A DNA stretch of 64,000 nt from Gyrodactylus bullatarudis (GCA_012064415.1 SSNU01000327.1:337984-401983); one strand, 5' to 3'. Shown: positions 11,201-25,600, counted from the first letter of the stretch. Numbers and translations are program-made. Notes: generated by a model from the sequence alone, not told the origin.

Positions 11201-12832
11201 CTCGAAATTAATTACGACCATTTAAGTGTTTTCAGACATAAGCTTACTGTCCAAAGGTTCTTGAGAGATGCAGCTGTTGAAAATTCTAAAAAATCAATAT
11301 TTTTAAGCACCTATTGATATCAGGATCAATGAAGAATGATTAATTGATCTTATAGTTATTATAACTATTAGCGATTTCTGAATGGGCTCTTAATTCGAAA
11401 TGCTCTTAATTCTAAATAATTCGAATTATTTTTACAAAACATATGGGTCAAAACCTGTATTTATACACTGGTTGCAATACAAATAATGATCTAAGCTAAA
11501 CTATTTTTCCCCATATCATTTTTAATAAGTCTTCTGGATCAACTATTTTTATCAAAAATCTTGACATCTTCAATGACTACTTAGAAAGTAACACGATCAA
11601 ATTAGAGAGACTCTTTAGTAAAGAGTCTTTACCAAAAATTTGAACTTTTAGAAAATTGATGCGAAAAAGGTAAAAAAGAATTATTTAATCTTTGTTTTTT
11701 AGACTCTTATTCTGAGTCCATTGTATTTAATACATAGATCAGTGGTATGAATTTCTATTTTTTTGACCCATTTCAATCATAAAATAGACATTAAATAAAA
11801 ATCTGAAAAATTTCTACCCATAGGAAGGAAAACTTGTTTGAGGAAAAAAGGAAATGAATATTTTCCCACTAAAAATTATATATATCCAGAAGCAAAATGC
11901 AAATAATAAAATTTTTATATAAAAATGCTTATCTTCATCTATGATAATAATTTCCCATAAAAACCTCAAAAGTCAGAGGAAACGTACACACACAGCTGTA
12001 TATTATGAGTCTGTATAAATGACGGCAATGACGAAACAAATCAGTGAGAGATTGCAACACGTGTCTACCTGATCATGTAAATATGAAAAACAACCACCCA
12101 CCCCATAATCCCTATACAAAATCATAACAAAAAGAGTTTTTTTCTCCTTCAAGAATCTGAATTTTTATTTTTACATTCTTGGTTGATACAAATCTGTATA
12201 TATTAAATGGATGAATTTTTATATTTTAGATACATCTATGTAGAATGAACAAAATTATCAGCATCTTTGAATCATATCAATGATTTATTTAGCTGGATTA
12301 AACTAAATATCAAAAGAGAAGAAAATATGTTTATTTCAAGTTTTAATACGTCTTACAAAAAAGAGTCTCGATACATATACTATTTAATAACACTATATTA
12401 TAAAAGTATCACTGTAATTGCAGGTTTAAATATAACTAAAAATAAATAAATTATGATTCAATAATACACCTAAAGTCTAAAAGATTTTCAACAGGAAATT
12501 CTTAGCATTTAACAATACACACACAAGCACACAGAGGGGATTACATTTATCCTTGGGACCTCTTAAATCAAGTAAAAATTGGATATTTTTATACGTGCAT
12601 TATTCCCTCCAGACAACCAAAAGTAATGTTACTATTGATAACATAAATCATTTTCAATTTTATTAACAATAATAATTCTACCTTTTTATATATAGTACTG
12701 TAACTGTACTTGCTATTTTATATATGAATCTACAACTTGCATTCGATATAGGGAATCATTGAACTTGAATTGTATGATAGAGCAACAGTTAGTTGATATG
12801 ATACAAATCCCAATGTTTCGAGAATAATCTAA
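8233..12832. other. Non-coding A+T-rich stretch upstream of NXF1
   Basis: I see no gene, RNA gene or well-defined repeat. Open frames here (for example 9241-9492 +) are short, low-complexity and without recognisable motifs. The part next to 8233 must hold the NXF1 promoter, but no TATA box or initiator stands out. Confidence 0.5.
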
Positions 12833-13783
12833 ACCTAATTGACATGAAGATGATAATTTGCTATTTTTACAAAAAATCTCCGGATTCACAGAAAATAATA
12901 ATTTTTTGTATTCTAAAAACGGATCGAGCTAATAAGATGTGAATATTCGAAATAAATTCCGAAAAAAATCAATCTGACCAAAATTAGGTCTTTTTTAGAA
13001 TTTCGAAAATGTACCAAATATCCACTTTTTCAACTTTTGAACCCAAAATTTTCATCGATTTCGATAATTCGAAGCAGTGATGATATTTGGGATCAATATT
13101 ATTTCTCAGTTTCAAATGAGAGACTCATTTAGAGGATTTGGAAGTCAAGTGGATATTCAGTAATAAAACTTATATTTCACCGGATCTCGTCAGACTATTA
13201 CACCGGCTAGATATATATAATAAAAATACAGTAAAAATATTTCTATTGAAACATCTTATTTTTATTGAAACGAATATATTTACCCCCTGATTAAGTATTA
13301 ACAGTGAATTTTCACATTTTCACAAAAACTCACTTTTTTTCCTATCTATATGTATAGAAATCACTTGCTGCATTCTGATTGGTCGAGATAAATAATTTTT
13401 TCGTGTTTCGATAAAAATAAGATGTTTCAATAGAAATATTTTTACTGTAAGGAAGAATTCGAATTCACCTGTAGAAGTTCACTGAAGTTCGTCATTACTG
13501 TGAGAAATCGAACAATTTGGATTTTTCGATTATCACGAAGGCAAATCATCCAAAATCTGGAAGTTTAACTTTTTCTCGGAAACAGTAAATTCTTCGCTAT
13601 CTCTATGGCCAAACTCGGATTGTTGATCCGAAATATCATCACTTGACAGCTATGAATTATCGAAATCGATAAAAATTTTGCGAATTTTATAATTCAAAAA
13701 ATTTATATTTTCTGTGAATCCGGAGTAAAATATTGATTTTTTTGTAAAAATACTAAATTCTCATCTTCATGTCAACTAGGTTT
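12833..13783. repeat. Foldback element, copy A (interrupted by a MITE)
   Basis: The left end reads CTAATTGACATGAAGATGA and the right end ends in its reverse complement form TCATCTTCATGTCAACTAG. The arms are inverted copies of each other over several hundred bases, and both resemble copies at 14893-15642 and 39934-40642. There is no coding capacity. The middle is split by about 350 bp of unrelated DNA that includes the MITE at 13229-13447. Confidence 0.75.
13229..13447. mobile_element. MITE, Tc1/mariner-like, TA target duplication
   Basis: 219 bp. The termini begin CAGTAAAAATATTTCTATTG and are inverted over 37 perfect bases, or about 43 with one mismatch. The element is flanked by TA on both sides (13227-13228 and 13448-13449). 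CAGT termini and TA duplication are typical of non-autonomous Tc1/mariner elements. It is nested inside foldback copy A. Confidence 0.82.
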
Positions 13784-14892
13784 ACTTTATCATAATGAAC
13801 AGGTCCAGTTTTTACCACTAGAACAAAAAGTATATTAAAACTTTGGTTTTTGTTGATTTTTTCAGCGAGAGAGTGATGAAAAGTTGACTTTTCTGAATCA
13901 CGATTAGATATTCGGGTTGGGATTTCTATGAAAATCAAAACTTGCCGTCTTCATACTAACTAGTGGGTTATTAACTGACATCGGCAAAACCTACTAGTAC
14001 ATATCAAATAAGAGGAATAATTTAAATACACTCTGAACTCTTTTCTGGATAAGTGAGGCTCTTACTTAATGCACAACTCTCTGAGTGCATCCTGAATTTT
14101 GTGGGTTGAATTAGAACGAAAATGAATCTAGCGCAAATATCATAATAAATTTAAACAAAAGAAAATCTCAAAATCCTATATAAAAAACTGCATCCGAATA
14201 ATTTAATGTAGTTTGTTATCTTTACATTGATAAAACTGCCTTAGTCTTAGTAATAAATTTTTAAAATCTTGAATGCAATTGGTTTACTGTATTCGAGTCA
14301 GGTTAGCAATCAAATTTGAGGTTATTATCGCTCATTACGAATCCAAAATCACAAATTACTTTTAGTTCACGAGGTATTGATCGAAATCTCTCTCAAAAAC
14401 ATTTGCAGACAGAGTTAAGGATATTAAATATCTGAATTATACATTGGAAAATAGTTGACAAAATGAAATTCAAGCAAAAATAAAGAATTGGCAATTTTTC
14501 GAAAAACTGTCATTTGACTCAAAATGTAATTTTTAATCCTATTCATCACCATATAAGAGAAATATTAGCTATTTTTGGTATATCTGGTTCAATTAAACTC
14601 GATTATTTTTGAATAACCAGAGTTTACAATGAAAAAGAACAAGGTGATTGAGATCATAATATGACTAAGAGCAAAGAAAATAGAAAATCCAACATCACAA
14701 AACCAAATTTTGAACTATTTATCTTCGTGATGATAAAAAAATTCAGATCAGATTTCTCACAAAGATGAAGAATTTCCCTGAACTTTTTCGGCCAGTTTAT
14801 AGTCAAATTTTGATTTCAAAAAAATCAGAAAAAAATTTTGAAACAATGAAAAAGATTTGACGTATTTTCGGAAAATCCAACAAATTTTAACT
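13784..14892. other. Non-coding, degenerate repeat fragments
   Basis: There is no gene. Parts near 14700-14880 (for example ATCTTCGTGATGATAAAAAA and the run ending near 14880) resemble eroded internal pieces of the foldback family found on both sides. Confidence 0.4.
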
Positions 14893-15642
14893 AAACCTAA
14901 TTGACATGAAGATGAGAATTTCCTAATTTTACAAAAAACTCAATATTTTTATCCAGAAAGTCAGGAAAAAATTTATTTTTTGGATTCCACTATGAAATGA
15001 GCTGATTAGTTTTCAAAAAAAAAATTCCGAAAAAAATTAATCTGACCGAAATTGAGCCGTTTTTTGAATTTCGGAAATGTTTCAAATTTCCACTTTTTCA
15101 ACTTTCAAATCCAAAATTTTTATCGATTTCAGAGATTTGAAGCGATTAAATATCGATATTCAGGATCAAAATTAGACGAAGATTCCGAATTCGCCTGCAG
15201 GAATTCACAGAAATTCATCATTACGGTGGGAAATCGAACCGTTTGAATTTTTCGATTATCACGAGGGAAAATGATCCAAAATATAGAGATTGATATTTTT
15301 CTTGGAAAGAGTCATTTTCTCTCAAATTCTACGGCCAAATTCGAAATCTTCGTCTAATTTTGATCCTGAATCTCAATATTTAATCGCTTCAAATCTTTGA
15401 AATCGATAAACATTTTGGATTTGAAAGTTGAAAAAGTGGAAATTTGAAACATTTCCGAAATTCAAAAAACGGCTCAATTTCGGTCAGATTAATTTTTTTT
15501 CAGAAATTTTTTTTGTATTCAAAACTAATCAGCTCATTTCATAGTGGAATCCAAAAAATAAATTTTTTCCTGACTTTCTGGATAAAAATATTGAGTTTTT
15601 TGTAAAATTAGGAAATTCTCATCTTCATGTCAACTAGCTTTA
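14893..15642. repeat. Foldback element, copy B, near-perfect long palindrome
   Basis: The left arm (about 14895-15195) and right arm (about 15340-15642) are reverse complements with only scattered differences over roughly 300 bp, around a spacer of about 145 bp. Examples are GAAAGTCAGGAAAAAATTTA on the left and its complement on the right. Terminal motifs match copies A and C. There is no coding capacity; a transcript through it would form a long hairpin. Confidence 0.88.
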
Positions 15643-15649
15643 TTTTTAT

Positions 15650-16060
15650 TGTAAAGTTGGTTGATATGAAGTTGAGAATCTATGATATTTACAGAAATCT
15701 CGATTTTTCATCAAGAATTTGTTGAAGATTTTTTACTCATGTTGAAGAGAAAAATTATAATTTTTAATAATAATAATTATTTTTAGGAAAAATATGGTCT
15801 GAATTTGAGCTGAAAATTTTTGTTGATTTGAAAGTGGGAGAGTGATCAAGAATCAATTTTCAGGATCAAGATAATAAAGCTGAATAGCACCGTAAAATTA
15901 TCGAAAGTTTCCCCATTTTTGAGAGATTTCGAATTATCGAAATTTCATTGATTTTCAAGTAGTGAAATGATCAAAAAATCTAAATTCCGCTCCCAAACGA
16001 TAATGAGTTTATGCATAAGATCAGATTCAGTTGAATTGATTTTCTTTTCTGATCTTGATC
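15650..16060. repeat. Divergent foldback-family fragment
   Basis: It starts TTGGTTGATATGAAGTTGAG and contains GATTTGAAAGTGGGAGAG and TTTTCAGGATCAAGAT, motifs shared with fragments near 35245-35300 and 62230-62300. It looks like a half-copy of a related subfamily. Confidence 0.5.
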
Positions 16061-17070
16061 CTGAAAAAACTCTTTGCTCTAGCTACTATATCCATCTTGA
16101 AAATTATCTTGATACAAACAGTAAGAGAATGCAACTTTTGGTATCAACGGAATTGATATAATTGACCCAGAAGGCCTTCAAACGGGGTTAAATTGTTCCG
16201 ATTTCCTACTATAGATCCTGCCTCTAATTTTAATAGTAACCATAAAAGGAAGAACCACAAAACTATAGAAGAAGAGGACTACATTGCATTTATAAAAAAT
16301 GTAAAAAAATCAAAGAGAATAACAAGAATAAATGGTGAGGATGAAAGCAAATGGAAATCGGTAAATTGACATTTTAATAATACAATTCTGCAATACCTAT
16401 TGTATCATCATCATCCTTACTGCTGTTATTATTATTATTATAGGTATAAAAATAATAATTGTAATGTGTATAAAATCAAGAGAAAATATTAAATCATAGA
16501 AAAAAATAAGAAATTCTCTTGTCTGTGATTGTGTAATGCTAGGAGAGGGGTGTAGGGTTTGGGTTGATTTTTCTTGTGTTTTTTTTATTGTTGTTGTTAA
16601 TAAAATGTGCTTTCTGGTGTGGTTTCTAATCTCATTACATGAAAGGAATAGTCTCCCTTCATCTCTATTCCTCTCTATGGGGAAATGCTTGTTCCACTTT
16701 GTTTTTAATAGAGAGATGAGGAGAAAATGATTCCTTCACAAATGTTCAATGATGTCATCTAATCAATGATACTTTTACTCTTGGCAGTCAGTAATCTAGC
16801 CTTTTCATTAGGGTAAGACATAATTTCCAACTTTTCGAGTTCATGCCTTCATTCAATAGAAAATAAGAGAAGAAAAATTTCCTATTGAACCATTGTTTTG
16901 AATCTTATTTAGATTTGCATAATTTCAATTGAAGATGGCAAATTATCAAATTTGCGCCATCATTTTTCAATGAATTTTGTTACGAGATGTGATAAATTTC
17001 GAATTATTGGACACGCAATGATCTTTTGGAATCAGATTTTCCCGTTAAATTAATAATAAATATATATATA
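16061..17070. other. Non-coding stretch
   Basis: Nothing supportable is seen. The open frame at 16536-16730 is short and low in complexity. Confidence 0.4.
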
Positions 17071-18000
17071 TGTTACCGTTAATCTTTTTACTCTTGATAG
17101 TCTTAAGACTATCAGGTAGTCTTAAGACTAACTAACGGATTGGTTTGTTAAACTTGTTACTCGGTAACAAGATTAACTGGAATCTTTGATAGTCTTAAGA
17201 CTATCAGGTAATCTTTGAATAGTTTGATAAACTTGTTACCAGGTTTCAAGATTAACAAGATATTCACCTATAAAATATAGTTTGTTGATCTTGATTCTCG
17301 GTAATAAAATTGGCTGACTGAAATAAATTTTTCGAAAATAATATCAAAAATTAAGAAAACAATCCAACATTGTAAGGTCCCTAATTGGAACTTTTTATAG
17401 AATTTTATCTGAATAGCTCGTAAAACTTGTTACCAGGCTTCAAGAATAATAAGTTTGATATCGAAATATGAATTTCGGCATATTCTCAGAAAAGGTCCAG
17501 ATGGCTTTAAATGGTAAAAAATAGTCCTTCAAATATTCCTCATTTAAAGAATAGATGTGAATCAACAAATGAAAATACTTGATGAGAAGAAATTTATAGT
17601 AAGATCACTAACTAGTTATTCCTGAAACTGCGTAACAAATTTGACAAACTATTGAGATAAAATCCTTACGTAAAATTAATACTGTTGGCTGAATTTCAAC
17701 ACTTGATACGTCTTATTCTCTGGAATGCATGAGTTTAGCATTGCACTGTATAAGAAGTCTCAATTTCAGACCTATACAATTGGATTGTTTGATGAAAAAC
17801 CTTCATAGCCTTAACTAAGCCTTATTTAATTCAAATTTATTTCAGTCAGCCAATCTTATTACAGAGAATCAAGATCAACAAACTATATTTTATAGCTGAA
17901 TATCTTGTTAATCTTGAAACCTGGTAACAAGTTTATCAAACTATTCAAAGATTACCTGATAGTCTTAAGACTATCAAGAGTAACAAGATTAACGGTAACA
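17071..18000. repeat. Second foldback/TIR element with duplicated left arm
   Basis: The left end TGTTACCGTTAATC and the right end GATTAACGGTAACA are inverted and sit in a TATATA context. Arms of about 165 bp contain the palindrome TAGTCTTAAGACTA and the motif CTTGTTACCAGGTTTCAAGA. The left arm is longer because a block of roughly 85 bp, including TAGTCTTAAGACTATCAGGT, is repeated in it. The interior of about 500 bp has no open frame of note. Confidence 0.8.
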
Positions 18001-21000
18001 TATATATTCTGAATAGACCCTGAAGAAATTCGGTCAATTTGGGAAAAATTAACCATTTTAGGGAAAATGGGAATGGCTTATCAGAACATCAAAAAGTTTT
18101 ATTTAGTTTTCGAAAATGGCGATTATGGAAAATAAAGAATCTATTTGAAGCATGAGATAGAAAAGTGCTTGGGAAAAAAATATTTGTCTTTATTTAAAGT
18201 TATTTTTTCATTCATTGAGAAATAAGGAATGAATTCCTTATAAAATTTTGTTATTTTTGTATATTTTTTGTAACCACTTCGACTAAAATCGCGCCAATTC
18301 AAAATTTAAAATGTCTTAACTTTTTTACTCAGTGAATCGATTTAGAAAAATTCTTGAATTTCTGAATTTATCTAGCATAGCTTCAAGTTGAATTGTAAAA
18401 TCATCGTATGTTAAAAATTTTCAATAATCAATCATTTACCAAGGCCTGTTACAGAAGTTGTCTCTTTCTTCAGCTGATTGGAGGTAAGATAATGATTGTC
18501 CTATCTGAGTGAAGAAGGTACCTGACTATTTCAGTACCGAAACGTCTGGAGGAGGCTTTGGAAAAAAAGGTTGGTTATACTCCAATTATTAATCTACTTT
18601 TATTATTTATAAACAATGCATAAGTCCATAAATCTCATATGCCTCACCGAAATCTCTGTCTAATAAATCAGGGAATTCTATTACAAATGTGGAATGTAGT
18701 TGCATAATAACTTTGCTTCTCTTTGTTAACATGGCCAGAATTAGTAAATGTACATGATAAATTCAAGTGAAAAAAAGAGAGGAAATAAAAAAACAAGAAA
18801 AATTACATTCAAAATGGAAAGGTCAGCCAAATACCCAGCAGGAAGGAAGGATTTTCTCTTCATTTTTTTCAGAGAGCTTCTTCTTAATAATAATAATTTT
18901 CATACACATTTTATATAATCTAATAATCTGTAAATAATAAATGATAAAATGGGCTTTAAAATATGTTCAATCTACACAAAGTATGTGGAATATATTGCGT
19001 GTGTAATTGTGTCAGTAGTATATTACATGGTATTGAAATTATTCTCATCCTTTTTCATAATTTCACAGTGGGTTGTAAGAAACTTTTTCATGCCCACACA
19101 AACACGAAAAAGCACAGGGTTACCCCTTGCTTTGACTGTCTAATTCTCCCACAAACCCCCCTTTTTTCAAGAAAACTCTCGATAAAGTCAAATTATTATT
19201 TGAAAATAAGAAATTGAAAACAATTTTTGTTAAAATTTCCACTTCTGTTAGATTATTATTTTTGGTGTATTTACTTCATCAGCATAGCAACATGTTTAAA
19301 GTTTGCTTATCCATCCGAAGAGAGAAGAGGAATGCAAATTTCAGAATGACGTAAATTATGAGAGAATAATTTACTTTGAATTTAATTATTCTGAACTCAT
19401 TTTTCAACCCATTGGCGATCTTGAGATGGACGAAACAAACTTATCAAAATTCATATTGCTCTAAAATAGATTGCTTTTCTTCCAAGATATTTATTCACAC
19501 GCAGGAGTTTATTCGAGGTCCAATGATAAGCTTGGATATGTATTTTAAAATTTTAGATTAGAACAAATATTTATGTTCTACAATTATTTCATTCTAGGTG
19601 CTTAGGTAAAGGTATTCTACAAGTTCGTCTGATTTAGTAATGGACTAGCTCATGTCTCTTAATTTTATCATATAAGATGAACCTGTGGGATCTATTATCT
19701 AAGCAACTATAGAACGATATAATGAAATTAGACTCATTAGAAGGATAAATCTTGTCAAAGCTACTGAGTCGGCTACTCAAAGGCTAATGTATCCCTGAAA
19801 CTATACAAAATTATCAAAATTTTATAAAAAAATCATTCCCAATTTCGGACTTTCTATCAAGATGGCTTCTTATGCTTCATTTAAACTTTAAAAAAGAGGA
19901 TGACAATTTGACTCATAATAAATATTCTTCTTTTCATATGCAAGAAAAGGTTCACTCTGCTCTCTTCTATTCCTCAATTAACTGAAAATTAATCTTTCTT
20001 TTCCACTGACAGATTTTATTCTGATTATTGCCAGTAGAAAGACAAAAGATGAAAGAAAAAAAATACTGGTCCTCTATCTGATTAGAACAAGAAAGATTTA
20101 TTATAAAATTTAATTTGAAAATCCTAAAGAATTAAAACAATTAATTTCCCCATTTGAGTGTATATTCTCTTCACAAACACAATAACAACACAAAAGAGTA
20201 CAATATCAATGTCCAACCCCACAATCAATTATAATTCACTCTTCTTGTGTGGCCAGCGGGCTGTTATCATTAGTATAATATATAATGTATCTTTGAGCAT
20301 ACTTGCTTAGAATAAAAGCTTAGATTAATAAATCACAATTAAAAGAGTTTTTATCTGGATAAAGTTAACGTTGGATGCCATTTAAGAGGATACTTGTCTC
20401 TTTTTGTATTAGATGTGTTAGCTTAAAGAAATTAATTGGGCTAAATTAGAGAACGTTTATATTTTTATATTGGTAACCAATCGCAAAAGTTTTATCCAAA
20501 AATCAATCAGCATATCAACTACCATTAGATGGCGAAAATACAACTTTTAAATTTTTCCTATTTTGCTCAAAAATCTTCTTCTCTAATTTAGCCATTAATT
20601 GTCGGTATATTTTGATGTAACTTCACAATGCTCAGATTTTAAATTCTTACTAAATTCATTCAAGCCTTTTGTAGAAAAAAACATGAAAAAGTTTAAAGAT
20701 TAGATATGAACAGGGAAGAAGCAAGAATTTTTACATTTATAAAACATATTGACAGATTTATATGAATTCTTATTCTGAGATTTGAATCTTTCCATGTACT
20801 TGGAAAGAGGCTTACTCAATAGTAATGCTAGGCTCAAGAGAATTCCATTGAAGCCATTCATAACATGTTGACCTTAAGGTAGTTTTTAAGGGATGGAAAC
20901 TTTGAAAAAAGTGGATATTTCATAATAAACTTATCCCTTGGATATATTTAATAATTATTAAATAAATAATTGAATAGGAAAGTAAGAAAAAATTTGACAG

Positions 21001-24000
21001 AACTTATTTATCCACTGCATATAAAAGTAATACAAAGTTGAATAAAAAATCTGAACACTGTATTTTTATCCTTTGTAATTCCAGAAACCTTCCCTTGTCC
21101 CATCATTAGGATTTGTTCGCTTGCATCGAATTTGTAAAGGATAATTTATTCTCTTTGATGATTTGTACCAGGAAATCCTTCACTTATTTCAATTATCATA
21201 CTGGAAATTAAATTTCAAGCAATAGGCAGGAAATGGGTTCAATTTTTTTCACCCCTCTGAACAACACTTTCCAACGTGGGCAAAATATTCATCTTTTTGA
21301 TTTTCATATTATACATTAAATGCATTTTATTTTTTCAATTATGCGGAAAAGAACAAATTTTTAAAGAATTATTTATGTAATTTCGTAACCATAGACGACA
21401 CAACAACATAAATGAAAGAGATAGAAAACATTATTCCTCTTTTTCATTAAGAAATATATATTTTTTTCCATCTTAAATTTATGTTATACAATAATAATAT
21501 ATTCTATTTTTAGTGTATTTTTCATTAGGGAAAACATGCAATGTATATTCTTTTTGGTTGGTTAAATATATTTTTTTAACAAAGATTTATTTGAAATTTT
21601 AACCAAGAGATACTGCATTGAAAAGTTTGGCAACAATTGTTACTTTTGTCTTTATTTAATATTTAATTAACTTTTTACCCAGGTCTCTCTGGTAATATAC
21701 TGAGAAGCCTGTGGGATAAAAGACGTCTTTTGCTTTTTCAATTTTTCATCAAAAATTTGAAGTTGAACACTCGAGTTTAACTTTAAGTTCAAAAAATCGG
21801 AATTTGGCGTCAACTCAAAATTCTAGAGAAACCCCAATTTTTCTTTTAAAAAAGAATTTTTTCAGCTCGCATAAAAATAACTTATAGCTTAACAAGATGG
21901 TTCTAAGAATTGTATTTTTAATGAAATTCCTCTAATTTTTCATGAATATAACAAATCTGATCGGCCAAAAAAGCATATTTTATTAACTATTTATAAATTT
22001 AATCTGTATTTGCTTTCTGTTTGTTTAACTATGATCTTAAAAGTCAACAAAATGACAGTTGGTTACCAAATCATCAGAGAAATATGCCCCAATCAACTTA
22101 AATAATAACAAAAGCTTGCATATTATTCTCACTTTTAATTATTGTGATGGGTTGACTGGGATGAGTGAGGTGAGCTTCTGCTTGTCTCAAGGGACCTTTA
22201 AGAGAAAAAGTCTCCCAGATAAAAAAAACGTTCCCTGCTCTAAAGTTATAAATGAATAGCAATCTCTAATTAGAATTTATCTAACTTTTAGTAAAGAATA
22301 CAATGCTTGATTAATAAAAGATTCAGTCAATGCGTAGAATCTTGTAGGGATGTATTTTATACAGTAAGCACAACATAACGTAAAAGTGGGGGCTAAAACT
22401 CTATATTTTAATATATATTTTATTTTTTTTTTCCTACATTCCTCTAAAATAAAAGTCTTTCTTTTTAGAAGGAGGAAAAGAAATTTAGATGGGTAGCAAA
22501 AGAAAAAGAGAGAAAGAAAACAATCATTTCTATCAATAATTAATACCAAAAATTGTACTCATCCTTGGATAAGTAAGAGGAAGAGAGAAATTGATAAAAA
22601 AAATATTTTTTTAAAGACGTAGAAAAATTAAGTTGAATCCATTTTATCTCTAGAGTTATATAGTAGCAGGAAGAAAAATAACTAAAAGCAGTGCAGTTGA
22701 CTGAATGCCAAATCAACTCATATGGGGAGTAAACTGTTTATTTTCTAGATTCATTAGATTCATCTCCTTTAGAAGGAATAGAGAATTAGAACATTAGCAT
22801 TGTTCCTCTTATTCCTTTAGAAAAATTTCTAAAATTTGATGAACAGAAGCTTCTGGTTGAAAGTTTTTAATAATATTGTCGCCAATCTCAGATATGTACA
22901 AAGTTTAACTAAAAACGACTAATAACCAAGTTCTACTATAACGTTGTTCTCTTACTACCTGACTATGTTGTCTCCTGCTTGCATAAATTAGACTTGAGTG
23001 AAATATTACAAAATGCTTCTGTAATAAGATTTTAAAAAAGTCTCAAAAATAACAGATTAAAAACGTTTTTTATTTGACTCATAATCAAATCACCCATAGA
23101 CGAATTATGGAGAGAAATCATGGATAATGATTAAAATCAGTCTGTAGTTTGGAATCTAAAAAATTCAGTAGTCCAAGATGAAGAGTCTCCAATGTAGGAA
23201 GAAACACTTCCACATGAGCCAGTTTAAAAAGTTTTCTCCTGAAGCATTAAGTTAATGTTTATTAAGGATATATCAGAAAACAGCTCCTCGACTCTATACT
23301 GAAATTGAATAACGAATTCCTCCCTAATTGCGCAGTTTAAATTTATTTGTGTTAAAATTAATTCTTTCGAAGAAAAAAGTTATGTTATTTGAGAAGGAAA
23401 TCCCCTTGTTTTTTTGGATTACTTACCTACTCTCTGAAAAGTTTGTTGATTTAGCCTAATGAACATTCGTGTTATCTCAATCTTTCCATCTATTAAATTT
23501 TTACCATGTCTTGTTTCTTAAAATACTGCGATTCCAAGTTTTTTCCTCTCTTATTCATTAAAAATCAAGTTTATCTATTCACACTATTGATGCATTGCAC
23601 AGTAGTAATTTTGTGAAATCTAAAAAACCTAATTAGCCGGGTTTCGAGTCAGAATGCAACACGAAACATAACTAAAGAATAAGCTTTTTTTCTCAAAACC
23701 ATATTAGAACCAAGCAAACAAAATTTTCAAGTTGAGTTGAAGGCCTGTGTCCTTGAGAATACTAAGATCTATAGATTCTATTCTACGTACAATTATGTAA
23801 GTTGAATGTAAGTACTTTTGGAAAAACTCTGCTTTAATCTTTACTGGCTACAAAAACTGGTAGAATTTAAAAATTAAAAAAGAGAGATGTTCAACTATTT
23901 TGATTGGAAATAGTGAAATTTCATTTAAAAAATGTCATCTTACGAATCAATTTCTCTCTCTCCAAATAAACACAGAAAAATACTTCAAGAGAATGATAGT

Positions 24001-25600
24001 GATACTCTTTGATTAAAATATAATATTTTATCGTGAAAAAAATTGAATCACTAATCAAGAATTCTCAAGAGATAGAGAGAAAATATTGAGAACTTTTTTT
24101 GATTTTACGTTAATTTCATTTCGAGAATAAAATAGAAAAAAAGCAAAGGACAAGAGAGAAGAAAACATGAGAGTGATCGATTCAAAATACTCGATTCAAT
24201 ACAGATCTCAACCGGGGTCATTCACTGTTTGGTTTTTATGTTTTGCCCCAGAGAAGAGTGTTTAAATTCCTATAGAATCTTTAGTATAGATGATTGTATA
24301 TTTCAAAAGGCACAAATATTTTTGGATTCCGCGTCAGATTGGAAAGATAAAAATATTGCTTAATAAGGAAATTTATTTTCCATCGGTTTGGTGCAGTTCT
24401 CATCCTAAATTTTCTATTAACTACGTATAGAGTTCAAGATTGAATTTTGAAATTGACTTTTAGAAAATTTCCGACTCTTTGATTAAGGTATTTCTGCATG
24501 AGTTAAAATACTCAGATTTTGTTGATTAAGATATTCTTTTTTTGATGATTATCTGAAAGTGAATTTTTCCCAATTCATCTTCAATTCCCAGCATCATACC
24601 ACCAGATTTCGCTTCAAAATATCTCTTTAAATATGTTTTTAATGTTTCATTTTCATTATTCAGAATTCATATAATTTCTTCTACTTGAAACTTGATAAAA
24701 ATGCGATTTCTCTTATTTTTCATGAATTTAACAATTATCTTATTACAGAAGCTTAAGAAGATGTTTTGGAGTATAATCTGGTGTGCCGATGCTAAAAATT
24801 CTTGAAGATAGAATCAAACTTTTGACTAAACTCCGGGAGAAATGGTCAAAAATATCCTTTAATTTGAATCTTTAAGATTCTCACACTCAAGAATGATAGA
24901 TGAACCTAAATATTTGTGTTCGTGAAACCTAAAAAAAGAGGAAATTTTGATAATATTCATCCCGCTAATAATTGATCCCGCGTGTTTGAGATTTTTTTCT
25001 GATAGAGTTCATAGAACCTTTGTAAATTGTTTAAAACGTGCAGAAAAATCGAAAGTCCTCATTAAATTCACGATACGTACTCTAACTCTCCAAATCGACT
25101 GCTTTCTTCTGAAAATTTTCAGCTTACTGCAAAATTTCTCGTATCCTTTTGTATTGTATAACTTTCCATTTATTCAATTTCTTCAACAATTCCGATATTT
25201 AATTCTATTCGGAATCAACAATAGATAAAAATTCATGCATAAAAGTTTTGTTGCAATTTCGTAATTCAAGAAAATTCAGATTTCTCACATTAAAATTAGA
25301 GTTTTTTAGTTTATTTTTGATCCCCAATCACCGAAATCAAATTTGTTAAAGTAGCAATTTGGCGCATCAACTAGCTTTATTCATGATTTTCCGTCTTTTT
25401 CAAAATATCCCCCTAATTTTTAGGGAAAATAATCTTTATTTCCCAAACGAATTATTTCTCCCATTTTTTAGTCTTTCTAATGCAGAAAAATTTATGGGGG
25501 GTTAATACATTCCCATCTACTACGCATTTTGTAGTGAATATCTTCTACCCCTTTTTTTCAAATGGTCATTTTTCCCTTGTAGTTTATTAAATATATCACC
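18001..25600. other. Gene desert between repeat cluster and castor
   Basis: No exon, RNA gene or structured repeat could be supported on either strand; open frames are all under 100 codons and look random for A+T-rich DNA. A short motif at about 18513-18545, including AGTACCGAAACGTCT, recurs near 10742. Distant regulatory elements for castor could lie here but cannot be seen. Confidence 0.45.

Noticed and set aside
15052..15246. Open frames inside foldback copies (also at 40361-40549 and 63390-63605)
   Set aside because: Their similar peptides arise because the repeat copies are similar DNA; they have no start context or coding bias.
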